A stretch of DNA of 10,082 nt from Candidatus Poribacteria bacterium (GTDB taxonomy: Bacteria > Poribacteria > WGA-4E > WGA-3G): the NCBI GenBank assembly GCA_028818995.1, contig JAPPMR010000893.1, forward strand, positions 1-10,082, in the 5' to 3' direction. This document shows positions 1-6,809 of the stretch, in pieces (position 1 is the stretch's first letter; each line of letters opens with the position of its first letter). The notes below the pieces were generated by a model. That model saw nothing but the letters and a program-made list of their open reading frames with translations, was not told the origin of the DNA and ran no database searches. The position numbers were made by a program, and so were the translations under genes.

Positions 1-2242
1 TGGAAGTTCAGATGGCACCATCCGGTTTTGGGATATTGAGACGAAAAAACCTCGCCAGACCAGCATTACTGGACATGCGTGGATAAGAAACGCGTCTTTT
101 ATAAAAGATAATTCCACACTCGCAAGTGTTTCATCAGATGGAATAGTCACCGCCTGGGATCTGAAGAATCACCATAAAACGACTCACAAAACCAAAAAGA
201 CACTTGAGATACCAAGATCATGGGGTTCTTACGTATCCCTTGTGCTTTCACCTGATGGAACAAAACTTCTCACCCGTGGTCTTGTCCACGATTCGTCTGA
301 CCCTAATTTTGATAATTACGAACTCCGTCTGACTGATGTTAAAACGGGACGTGAGTTGGCGGCTTTTCCAGACGATAATGAGAAAGTTTTTTCTCCTGAC
401 GGGAAAACCATTGCCGGTAGTCGCGGAAACACAATCTACATCTTAAATGCGGAATCGGGTGAAAAACTTAAAATAATAACCTCATACCACGGTGAGAATT
501 TTGATGATGACGAATCTTTTGTTGAAACTGTAGCATTCTCACCAGATAGTAAAAAGATTGTCAGCGGGAACGAGGGCGGACAGGTTCAAATGTGGGATGC
601 GAAAACAGGGGTTGCTTTAACTTCTTTCTTTAAAGAGCAGACTTCAAGTGGTAATGGGCGCACGTTTCCTATTCGTTCATTTGCGTTTTCCTCAGATGGT
701 TTGCTACTTGCTGTGAGAGACCGGAACAAGATTCGTTTGTTTGGAAGTTCGAAACAAATGCATTTCAAAGAAGTGTCCCTAGATGCTAATTTGTATGACG
801 ATACATTACTGTTTTCGCCAGATAATAGTGTACTTATTACCTGTCTTTATGAAGGCAAAATTCAATTATTTGATGTATCTACAGGGGACATACTCACGAC
901 ACTTGATGAGCACACCAACATGATAGAAGCGTTGACATTTTCGCCTGATAAGAAAACGCTTATTAGTGTTGGAGGAGGTACAATTCTCTTTTGGGACTGG
1001 GAGAAAGTTATCGCGAGTGCGCGCAATAAGGATCAAAAACGTGAGGATGATGTAGAAATTCACTCGAAGGAACAGCCTGCGGAAAATGTGGTACAATTCA
1101 TTGAAAGTTCATCACCAATAGCGAAAAGTTCAAAACATGCTTTGACTTTAGCAGAGGTATATCTCGCAAACGAATGGTATGAAGAGGCATTAGAACGGTA
1201 CAAAAGAAACCTATATATTACTACATCAAAGACGTTTCCAACGCCGAAAGGAGACTTAAATGTCATAGCATCGCCAAAGTTAGAACGCAAGTTGTTCAGA
1301 CAGATTGCCAGAGCCAGCAAAAACGTCAAAGACATAGCAGGTTACGCCAATATGTTGAATCAGTTGATTGACCTTGTACCTGATAGACAGAACATCCAAC
1401 TGAATTCACACATAACTTTGGCTAAATTTCATGCTGCAAATGGTATGCTTGAGAAGGCAAAGGAACATGTTCAGAAGACTGAATTCATTGTTGAAAATAT
1501 ACCCTCGGATAGTTTGGAAATCCGTATAAACGCTTACATCGCATTAGCAGAATACTATCGCGAATATGGGCAACCTGTAAAAGCAGAAGAGTATATACAG
1601 AGGACTGTGTTTATACTTGAAGACCTTCCCCCTGATGCGCTGCAAACTAAGTTAAATGCCAACTTCGCTTTAGCAGAATACTATGGGGAGTTTGGACAGT
1701 TTGAAAAGGCGGATGAATATGTTCAGAGAACTGGCTTTGTCACTGAAGACGCATGGATGGTGCTTGGTCCATTTGATAATACCGATGGAATCGGTTACGA
1801 TAGAGCATACATTCCTGAGGACAGCACGGAAATAGATTTGACTGCAAAATATGATGGACTAAATGGCAAAGTGAGTTGGAAAAAGTTCTCTGATGATGAT
1901 TTAGATGGTTACATTCATCTCGGAGAAAACGATGTTGATTGGCATGTCGCTTATGCCTTCGCAACCGTTATCTCCCCCGATGAACGGGAAGTTGAAATCC
2001 GATTTGATAGTGATGACCAAGGGAAAGTATGGCTCAATGGCAAAGAGGTTTTTACTCATACGAAAACCTTTATGGCAATAGTAGATACATATACTATTCC
2101 TGTGACAATCAAACCCGACAAAAACAGTATCCTCGTTAAGGTATGTAATGAACAGGGTGGATGGGCATTTTTTATGCGGATTACTGACTCAGAAGGCAAC
2201 CCTTTTTCTGATTTGAAGTTTGGTAACAATGAAGAGAATTAA
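1..2242 (+). CDS. WD40 / TPR-like repeat protein with C-terminal beta-rich domain (5' partial)
   Basis: The reading frame is open from base 2 to the TAA at 2240-2242, giving 746 visible residues and no start; the GTG at 242 lies inside the gene. Bases before 242 encode clear WD40 blade ends (GSSDGTIRFWD, SSDGIVTAWD), and similar SPDG...(F/W)D units continue to about visible residue 335. A linker follows, then a TPR-like helical region (about 365-583) with three tandem 42-residue repeats. Residues 584-746 form a separate domain starting AWMVLGPFDN, with a DSDDQGKVWLNGKEV strand-turn resembling galactose-binding or PA14-like beta-sandwich domains. The likely role is a scaffold: propeller and TPR parts bind proteins, and the last domain perhaps a carbohydrate. 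No enzymatic motif is visible. Localisation cannot be judged without the N-terminus. The architecture is confident; the function is not known. Confidence 0.9.
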   Translation, partial: GSSDGTIRFWDIETKKPRQTSITGHAWIRNASFIKDNSTLASVSSDGIVTAWDLKNHHKTTHKTKKTLEIPRSWGSYVSLVLSPDGTKLLTRGLVHDSSDPNFDNYELRLTDVKTGRELAAFPDDNEKVFSPDGKTIAGSRGNTIYILNAESGEKLKIITSYHGENFDDDESFVETVAFSPDSKKIVSGNEGGQVQMWDAKTGVALTSFFKEQTSSGNGRTFPIRSFAFSSDGLLLAVRDRNKIRLFGSSKQMHFKEVSLDANLYDDTLLFSPDNSVLITCLYEGKIQLFDVSTGDILTTLDEHTNMIEALTFSPDKKTLISVGGGTILFWDWEKVIASARNKDQKREDDVEIHSKEQPAENVVQFIESSSPIAKSSKHALTLAEVYLANEWYEEALERYKRNLYITTSKTFPTPKGDLNVIASPKLERKLFRQIARASKNVKDIAGYANMLNQLIDLVPDRQNIQLNSHITLAKFHAANGMLEKAKEHVQKTEFIVENIPSDSLEIRINAYIALAEYYREYGQPVKAEEYIQRTVFILEDLPPDALQTKLNANFALAEYYGEFGQFEKADEYVQRTGFVTEDAWMVLGPFDNTDGIGYDRAYIPEDSTEIDLTAKYDGLNGKVSWKKFSDDDLDGYIHLGENDVDWHVAYAFATVISPDEREVEIRFDSDDQGKVWLNGKEVFTHTKTFMAIVDTYTIPVTIKPDKNSILVKVCNEQGGWAFFMRITDSEGNPFSDLKFGNNEEN
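1400..1750 (+). repeat. Tandem 126-bp coding repeats (TPR-like, 42 residues each)
   Basis: Three in-frame units begin at 1400, 1526 and 1652, exactly 126 bases apart; the third is cut at 33 codons where the C-terminal domain begins. Shared positions include N-A...LAEYY near the start, then GQ..KA.EY.QRT and ED near the end. Units 2 and 3 are the most alike (ALAEYY, QRT), while unit 1 is more diverged (TLAKFH, QKT). The helix-turn-helix pattern with A/L/Y at packing positions fits TPR-like solenoid repeats, slightly longer than the canonical 34 residues. The pattern suggests internal duplication. Confidence 0.8.
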
Positions 2243-2271
2243 CTGTGTGGTATTTATGAATTATAGTAAAT

Positions 2272-2291
2272 TATGTAAATAAGTTTACATA
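2272..2291. repeat. Perfect 8-bp inverted repeat, AT-rich
   Basis: TATGTAAA at 2272-2279 and TTTACATA at 2284-2291 are perfect reverse complements separated by TAAG. The repeat lies 30 bases after the WD40-protein stop. It could be an operator or part of a transcript-end structure. The stem is AT-rich and no T-run follows, so a classical intrinsic terminator is not supported. Confidence 0.5.
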
Positions 2292-2297
2292 TATTCT

Positions 2298-2360
2298 GTA
2301 GGAACGATCTCCGAATCGCGACGAAACCCCTAATAGTCGGGAATCGGAGTTCCCTCCTAC
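2298..2360. repeat. Imperfect intergenic palindrome (REP-like element)
   Basis: Two 24-base arms, 2298-2321 (starting GTAGGAACGATC) and 2337-2360 (ending TCCCTCCTAC), match as reverse complements at 19 of 24 positions around a 15-base loop at 2322-2336. The outermost six base pairs (GTAGGA/TCCTAC) are perfect. The element fills much of the gap between the WD40-protein gene and the dioxygenase gene and would form a long hairpin in RNA or single-stranded DNA. The form resembles dispersed REP/MITE-like palindromes; only one copy is seen in this window. It may also act as a transcript boundary. Confidence 0.65.
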
Positions 2361-2368
2361 AACTCAGA

Positions 2369-2398
2369 TGTAAAGTTAATTGTAGAATCCACTATAAT
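2369..2398 (+). promoter_or_regulatory. Candidate sigma-70-type promoter for the dioxygenase-amidase unit
   Basis: A perfect TATAAT lies at 2393-2398, 26 bases before the ATG at 2425. The best -35 with an 18-base spacer is TGTAAA at 2369-2374, which is only a partial match to TTGACA. A strong ribosome binding site, AGAGGAG at 2411-2417, follows seven bases ahead of the ATG. The call rests on the -10 box and position. Confidence 0.45.
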
Positions 2399-2424
2399 AA
2401 GGATAGTTTAAGAGGAGATACAAT

Positions 2425-3282
2425 ATGGAAAACAGTCCAATTCTAAGTGGTGAACCTTTTAGTGAAGAGAAAACCGCGGAGATAGCCCAGCAATTCTTCC
2501 GTGATGGATTTGTGCATATTCCGGGTGTGCTGACTGAAAATGAGGTCACCGCACTACGAGACAAGACAGATGCGTTTTTCGCAGACCCTGAACTCGCTGA
2601 AAGAACAAACCCTGACCTTGCAGATGTCCGATATATCCAGATGGGTGCACACGCTGAATCAGGTGATACATTACCTTTCGTTTTACGGAATACGATTGAA
2701 CTTGATCCGATCTTTCGGGATATGCTACTTCGTGAACCGATTTTGAGTTTGGCGGAAGCAATAGTTGGAGAGAACTGTAAGTTTTGTGGTCAGAATGTGC
2801 TTCGCAATCTGCCCGGTCTTTCTATTAGCACTTGGCATGTAGACGGTTCGGTGCATTTCCCAGTTACCGATGAGATGCCTCGCCACGACGCACGCCTAAG
2901 GATGCCTGTGATGTGGTTTACCGTTCAGATGGCATTAAGCGATATAGATACAATTGATGAGGGACCAACACAATATGTCCGTGGCAGCCATTATTCAGGG
3001 AGAGGTCCGAACGATCAAGAAAATCCTGAATTTGAAGGAAATAAACCGGTCTCTATTTTTTGCAAAGCGGGTGATATTTATCTACAAGATCCACAGTGTT
3101 GGCACCGCGGCGCACCGAACAATTCCAATAAAACTCGTTATATTATACAATCTCAGTATGCCGCATATTGGGCATATTGGCGGTTTAGTCTGTGTAACGG
3201 AGTACCAGTGCCAGAAGATGCGTTACAAGATGCAAGTGATCGCTTGCTGAGTCTGTTGGGACGCAGCCGACCAAGTGCTTAA
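2425..3282 (+). CDS. Phytanoyl-CoA dioxygenase (PhyH) family protein
   Basis: This 285-residue protein belongs to the non-haem Fe(II)/2-oxoglutarate oxygenase family, which hydroxylates small organic substrates while decarboxylating 2-oxoglutarate. The N-terminal FFRDGFVHIPGVLTENE segment (about 24-40) is typical of PhyH proteins. The metal triad is readable: H138 and D140 in TWHVDG and distal H227 in CWHRGAPN, with R238 eleven residues later as the likely 2-oxoglutarate carboxylate ligand. GPTQYVRGSH (180-189) corresponds to the conserved G-P-T...GSH turn. Length is normal and no signal peptide is seen, so it should be cytoplasmic. The ATG has a good AGAGGAG site seven bases upstream. It is followed after 22 bases by an amidase gene and is probably co-transcribed with it. 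Family membership is confident; the substrate is unknown. Confidence 0.93.
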   Translation: MENSPILSGEPFSEEKTAEIAQQFFRDGFVHIPGVLTENEVTALRDKTDAFFADPELAERTNPDLADVRYIQMGAHAESGDTLPFVLRNTIELDPIFRDMLLREPILSLAEAIVGENCKFCGQNVLRNLPGLSISTWHVDGSVHFPVTDEMPRHDARLRMPVMWFTVQMALSDIDTIDEGPTQYVRGSHYSGRGPNDQENPEFEGNKPVSIFCKAGDIYLQDPQCWHRGAPNNSNKTRYIIQSQYAAYWAYWRFSLCNGVPVPEDALQDASDRLLSLLGRSRPSA

Positions 3283-3291
3283 TTGAAAATT

Positions 3292-3298
3292 GAGGAAG
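3292..3298 (+). promoter_or_regulatory. Ribosome binding site setting the amidase start at 3305
   Basis: GAGGAAG ends six bases before the ATG at 3305. The alternative in-frame TTG at 3290 overlaps this Shine-Dalgarno sequence, so it is unlikely to be the start. Confidence 0.75.
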
Positions 3299-3304
3299 AT
3301 ACAC

Positions 3305-4705
3305 ATGTCAGATACACCACTTTACTACAAGACAATTACAGAAGTCGCAGAACTACTATCTTCAAAGAAGTTGTCCCCGGTTGAATTGACAACTATTATG
3401 CTTGAACGCATTGAACAACATGATGGTAGACTAAAGAGTTATGCAACAGTCACTGCAGAGCATGCAATGACAGCTGCACAGCAAGCGGAGCAGGAAATTA
3501 CAACCGGCAACTATCGCGGTCTACTTCACGGAGTTCCAATTGGAGTAAAAGATCTCTGCTTTACAGAAGGTGTCCGCACAATGGGTGGCGCGAAAGTTTT
3601 GCAAAACCACGTGCCTGAATACGACAGCACTGTTGTCAAAAAACTCTATGAATCAGGTGCGGTGTTACTTGGAAAACTCAATTTGACAGAAGGGGCAATG
3701 GGCGGCTACCATCCAGAATTTGATATACCTATCAATCCGTGGAACCCTGACCGATGGACAGGTTCATCATCCAGTGGTTCTGGTGTAGCTACGGCTGCAG
3801 GATTATGTTCTGGTTCAATCGGTAGTGATACGGGTGGTTCCATCCGCTTTCCTTCGGCTGCTTGTGGTATTGTTGGAATAAAACCGACATGGGGTAGAGT
3901 GAGTCGATACGGTGTGTTTGCGCTTGCTGAATCAATGGATCATGTCGGTCCAATGACCCGCAGCGTTGCGGATGCGGGGATAATGCTTGCGGCAATTGCT
4001 GGATTTGACGCGAATGACCCGACTTCTTTGCCAAATCCTGTACCTGCTATGCTTGATGGGATTGATACGGGTGTCAAAGGAGTTAGAATAGGGTTTGATG
4101 AGAATTACGCAACGAAAGATGTTGACACTGAACTTGCCGAAGCAGTGCAGACTGGCGTGGAAGTGTTAGAAGAATTGGGTGCTGAAGTTATAGAGGTGCA
4201 ATTGCCGGATATGGATGAATATGTGTTGGTATGGCCAACGATCTGTTCAGCGGAAGCCGTGTTAGCGCATGCAGCTACCTATCCTTCAATGCGGGATTCC
4301 TACGGTCCTTGGTTTCAAGGCTGGCTTGATATGGGCGCACAAGTGACCGGAGCTGGATATGCCGAAGCGAATAACTTGAGAGCCGAATGTACAGGACATC
4401 TCAGGCGTGTATTTCAAGATATTGATGTGTTAGTATGTCCATCAATGTCTGCACCGCCGCACATTGTTACGCCAGAATTGCTATATGGTCCGAAAGAAAC
4501 CCGAGCCGCGAGGTTTCAAAGATTTACCGCACCGTTTGACTACAACGGTGCGCCAACACTGTCTGTACCTTGCGGCATGAACAGCGAAAGATTACCTTTG
4601 AGCATTCAGTTTGTCGGCAAGCATTTGAGTGAACCGTTGCTATGTCAAGTTGGTCATGCTTATGAAAGTGCAACCTCATGGCATAATATGCATCCCAACA
4701 TTTGA
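3305..4705 (+). CDS. Amidase-signature family hydrolase (GatA-like amidase)
   Basis: This 466-residue cytoplasmic enzyme should hydrolyse an amide bond to a carboxylate and ammonia through a Ser-cisSer-Lys triad. Numbered from the ATG at 3305: K82 in GVPIGVKDL is the catalytic lysine; the Gly/Ser-rich stretch at 153-160 (GSSSSGSG) holds the cis-serine, probably S155; and GSDTGGSIRFPSAACG (173-188) holds the nucleophile S179, 24 residues further on as in GatA and malonamidase E2. GIKPTWGRVSRYG and HVGPMTRSVAD are also family hallmarks. Length is normal. GatA of the Glu-tRNA amidotransferase is the closest well-known relative, but no gatB or gatC is adjacent and the gene sits 22 bases behind a PhyH dioxygenase, so a catabolic amidase is more likely. 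The substrate is unknown. Confidence 0.92.
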   Translation: MSDTPLYYKTITEVAELLSSKKLSPVELTTIMLERIEQHDGRLKSYATVTAEHAMTAAQQAEQEITTGNYRGLLHGVPIGVKDLCFTEGVRTMGGAKVLQNHVPEYDSTVVKKLYESGAVLLGKLNLTEGAMGGYHPEFDIPINPWNPDRWTGSSSSGSGVATAAGLCSGSIGSDTGGSIRFPSAACGIVGIKPTWGRVSRYGVFALAESMDHVGPMTRSVADAGIMLAAIAGFDANDPTSLPNPVPAMLDGIDTGVKGVRIGFDENYATKDVDTELAEAVQTGVEVLEELGAEVIEVQLPDMDEYVLVWPTICSAEAVLAHAATYPSMRDSYGPWFQGWLDMGAQVTGAGYAEANNLRAECTGHLRRVFQDIDVLVCPSMSAPPHIVTPELLYGPKETRAARFQRFTAPFDYNGAPTLSVPCGMNSERLPLSIQFVGKHLSEPLLCQVGHAYESATSWHNMHPNI

Positions 4706-4717
4706 GCAAGAACGACG

Positions 4718-5680
4718 CTATTTTTGCGGAAGGTGATAACCATCTTTCCCAACCTGAATTCTAAAGAGACTCCCTCCTGCAGTGATGTAGAGTATTTTAC
4801 TTGCTCCGCCACGTCCAAAGGCAACGTTAGTTGGTAATTCAGGCGTTTTGATATATCCCAATTCCTTGCCATCTGGAGCATAAACACAGATACCATATCG
4901 GGTTGCATCGCGAACTGCTACATAGAGATTGCCTTCTACATCAACTTCAAACCCGTCTGGACCGTGTTCTGGGGCATAATCAACAAGTATTTCGCGAAAA
5001 GTTGCGGTGCCATCAGACGACAGATCGTAAGCAAGCAGCGCCATCCGTCCCATACAAGTTGGCAATTCATCAGGCATCTCCCTAAGTGAACCGCTATCGT
5101 TGCTGCCGATATAGAGCGTTTTCTGGTCAGGTGAGACTGCTATACCGTTCGGTTTGCCAGAATCAGCAACTACGAGATGGACAGAACCATCCGTATCAAT
5201 CCGATAGACGCCCATCACGGGTTGATCCACCGGTTCATATCCAACGTAGCGAGGGTCGGTGAAATAGATACGCCCTTGCTCATCAATCGTGAGATCATTA
5301 GGCGAATTTAAAGGTTTCCCTTCGTATAAACCTGCGATAATATCGCTTTTTCCGGTTTTCATGTCAGTTCGGGTAATCCGACGTCCACCAAAATCCGCAC
5401 CTTCAGCGACCACCAAACGCCCTTGTGCATCAAACTTCATCCCGTTTGACATCCCGCTCGGTGAGCGGAAGACAGTAGTTTCGTCTGTCTCAGGGTCGTA
5501 TCGCATAATGTGCCCAGCTTGCATATCTGCCTGATGTGTGAAGGTGATGTCGCTGAAATAGACTGTGCCATCCGGTGCGACGGTAGGTCCTTCGGTGAAA
5601 TGTGCATCTCTGAACACCTCCTCAAGTTTAGAATCTGCTGGAAGGATCTCTTCAACATTTGTAGTTTGCGAATTCGGCAT
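4718..5680 (-). CDS. SMP-30/gluconolactonase/LRE-like hydrolase
   Basis: This 320-residue six-bladed beta-propeller enzyme resembles gluconolactonase and regucalcin, which hydrolyse sugar lactones using one divalent metal. The expected metal ligands are all present: E30 (HFTEGPTV), N128 (NSPNDLTID), N178 (GKPNGIAVS) and D242 (GPDGFEVD). Repeated blade motifs such as DGTVYFSD, QGRIYFTD, QKTLYIGS and EGNLYVAV support the fold. No signal peptide is visible, so it is probably cytoplasmic. The start ATG has AAGGGAG (plus-strand complement at 5687-5693) six bases upstream. The gene lies 39 bases downstream of a Gfo/Idh/MocA dehydrogenase on the same strand, a pairing that fits sugar oxidation followed by lactone opening. 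Its stop is 12 bases from the convergent amidase stop. The sugar is not identified. Confidence 0.9.
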   Translation of the reverse strand: MPNSQTTNVEEILPADSKLEEVFRDAHFTEGPTVAPDGTVYFSDITFTHQADMQAGHIMRYDPETDETTVFRSPSGMSNGMKFDAQGRLVVAEGADFGGRRITRTDMKTGKSDIIAGLYEGKPLNSPNDLTIDEQGRIYFTDPRYVGYEPVDQPVMGVYRIDTDGSVHLVVADSGKPNGIAVSPDQKTLYIGSNDSGSLREMPDELPTCMGRMALLAYDLSSDGTATFREILVDYAPEHGPDGFEVDVEGNLYVAVRDATRYGICVYAPDGKELGYIKTPELPTNVAFGRGGASKILYITAGGSLFRIQVGKDGYHLPQK

Positions 5681-5719
5681 ATTTTACTCCCTTTTTGTCT
5701 ATTGAATGGATAGATTGTA

Positions 5720-6736
5720 TTATCCCATTGGATATGGGCCGTGGGTCGTCACGCTTTGTCTGGCGTGTGCATAAACAGCATCCTGTATTTCAAGAATCCT
5801 CACCGCATCAGTAATCGAAGGCTCAAAATTTTTTCCATCACGGATAGCGTCAAACGCGCTACCCATCACACCTTGTATTCTTGCACCATGCGAAATGTCC
5901 TCGCTAAACTGCACGCCTTCGGTTGTGTGGACTTCAATCAACGGTTCGTCATTTTTACCATACTGTTCAAATACTGATGCTTTTGTGCCGATAAATCGGA
6001 AGAAGTGATCGCCGCCCCGTTTTCCCGATGGATATGTATAACCCGACTCAATAATTCCGGTGATACCGTTTTCTGTTCTTAACACACCGATACCGCTATC
6101 CTCTACAACACGACTATGCATTGAATTGGACATCACCGCACCTACCACCGTAATCTCCTGATCTCCCACAAACTGAAGGAATGTATCAATACCGTGTGCT
6201 GCTTCAACTGCCCAGCACCCACCGCCAGATATGCTCGGATCGTTGTGCCAATAGGAAGGTGTTGGGTCGTAACGAGAAGGCGGACCGTTGTTCAGTCTGC
6301 TGTTGTATAACACAAGGTCACCTAAGCTGTCATCTTCAAGCATATCTGTGACAATACTCACAATTTTGCTTGCCCGGTTCGGCAGTACAAGCGCGCTGAA
6401 TACACCGTGTTTTTCGGATGCCTCTGCCGCAGGACGTAGCCTGTCTGCACAATCGGCAAACGGTTTATCCAACAAATAAGGGATACGTCTGTCTACACAT
6501 GCCTGCACGTGAGATGGTATCTCAGTATGTTTTCCTGCAACGAGTGCTGCGTCTGGTTTAGTGGCATCAAGGCAGTTGCCCGCAGAATCGAATGCTGGCG
6601 ATTGAAAGTCATTGGCTAACTGTTCGCGCGGTGAATGCTCTGCATCCATCACGCCAACGATTTCGTGTCCGAGGGTTTCTGCTGTGCGTGCCATGCTGCG
6701 CCCGTGATGGCTATAGGAAAGAACTGCTATTTTCAT
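5720..6736 (-). CDS. Gfo/Idh/MocA family NAD(P)-dependent oxidoreductase
   Basis: The 338-residue protein has the two-domain layout of sugar and inositol dehydrogenases. The N-terminal Rossmann part starts MKIAVLSYSHHG, with D31 at the end of the second strand (GVMDAEH) where NAD-ribose-binding acids lie. The family's EKP motif appears as D90-K91-P92 (YLLDKPFA), with K91 the usual catalytic/cofactor lysine. GGG at 171-173, H181 and D184 correspond to the family's GGG...H..D active-site segment. The usual glycine-rich GxGxxG is not intact: residues 7-12 read SYSHHG. The C-terminal alpha/beta domain is complete and length is normal. The start is the ATG at 6736; no strong Shine-Dalgarno is seen. 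It heads a two-gene unit with the lactonase 39 bases downstream, so oxidation of a sugar or cyclitol is likely. The exact substrate is unknown. Confidence 0.88.
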   Translation of the reverse strand: MKIAVLSYSHHGRSMARTAETLGHEIVGVMDAEHSPREQLANDFQSPAFDSAGNCLDATKPDAALVAGKHTEIPSHVQACVDRRIPYLLDKPFADCADRLRPAAEASEKHGVFSALVLPNRASKIVSIVTDMLEDDSLGDLVLYNSRLNNGPPSRYDPTPSYWHNDPSISGGGCWAVEAAHGIDTFLQFVGDQEITVVGAVMSNSMHSRVVEDSGIGVLRTENGITGIIESGYTYPSGKRGGDHFFRFIGTKASVFEQYGKNDEPLIEVHTTEGVQFSEDISHGARIQGVMGSAFDAIRDGKNFEPSITDAVRILEIQDAVYAHARQSVTTHGPYPMG

Positions 6737-6809
6737 GATTATCTTAATGTTGAAGATTATTGTATTTGATTTACTTCACTATCTATAGAGTTTTATGTTA
6801 GCGTGCAAT

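Noticed and set aside
242..244. GTG as the start of the WD40 protein
   Set aside because: The same frame is open back to base 2 and encodes WD40 blade motifs before 242, so the gene starts outside the window.
2298..2360. Palindrome as a classical intrinsic terminator
   Set aside because: No T-run follows either arm and the stem has several mismatches, so a repeat element is the better description, though a role at the transcript end is possible.
3290..3304. TTG start adding five residues to the amidase
   Set aside because: The TTG overlaps the GAGGAAG Shine-Dalgarno that serves the ATG at 3305.
6737..6809. Promoter or terminator between the membrane protein gene and the dehydrogenase gene
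   Set aside because: Only weak boxes (minus-strand TTGCAC and TATAGA, 15-base spacer) and a 5-bp stem (ATCTT/AAGAT) are visible, which is not enough for a call.
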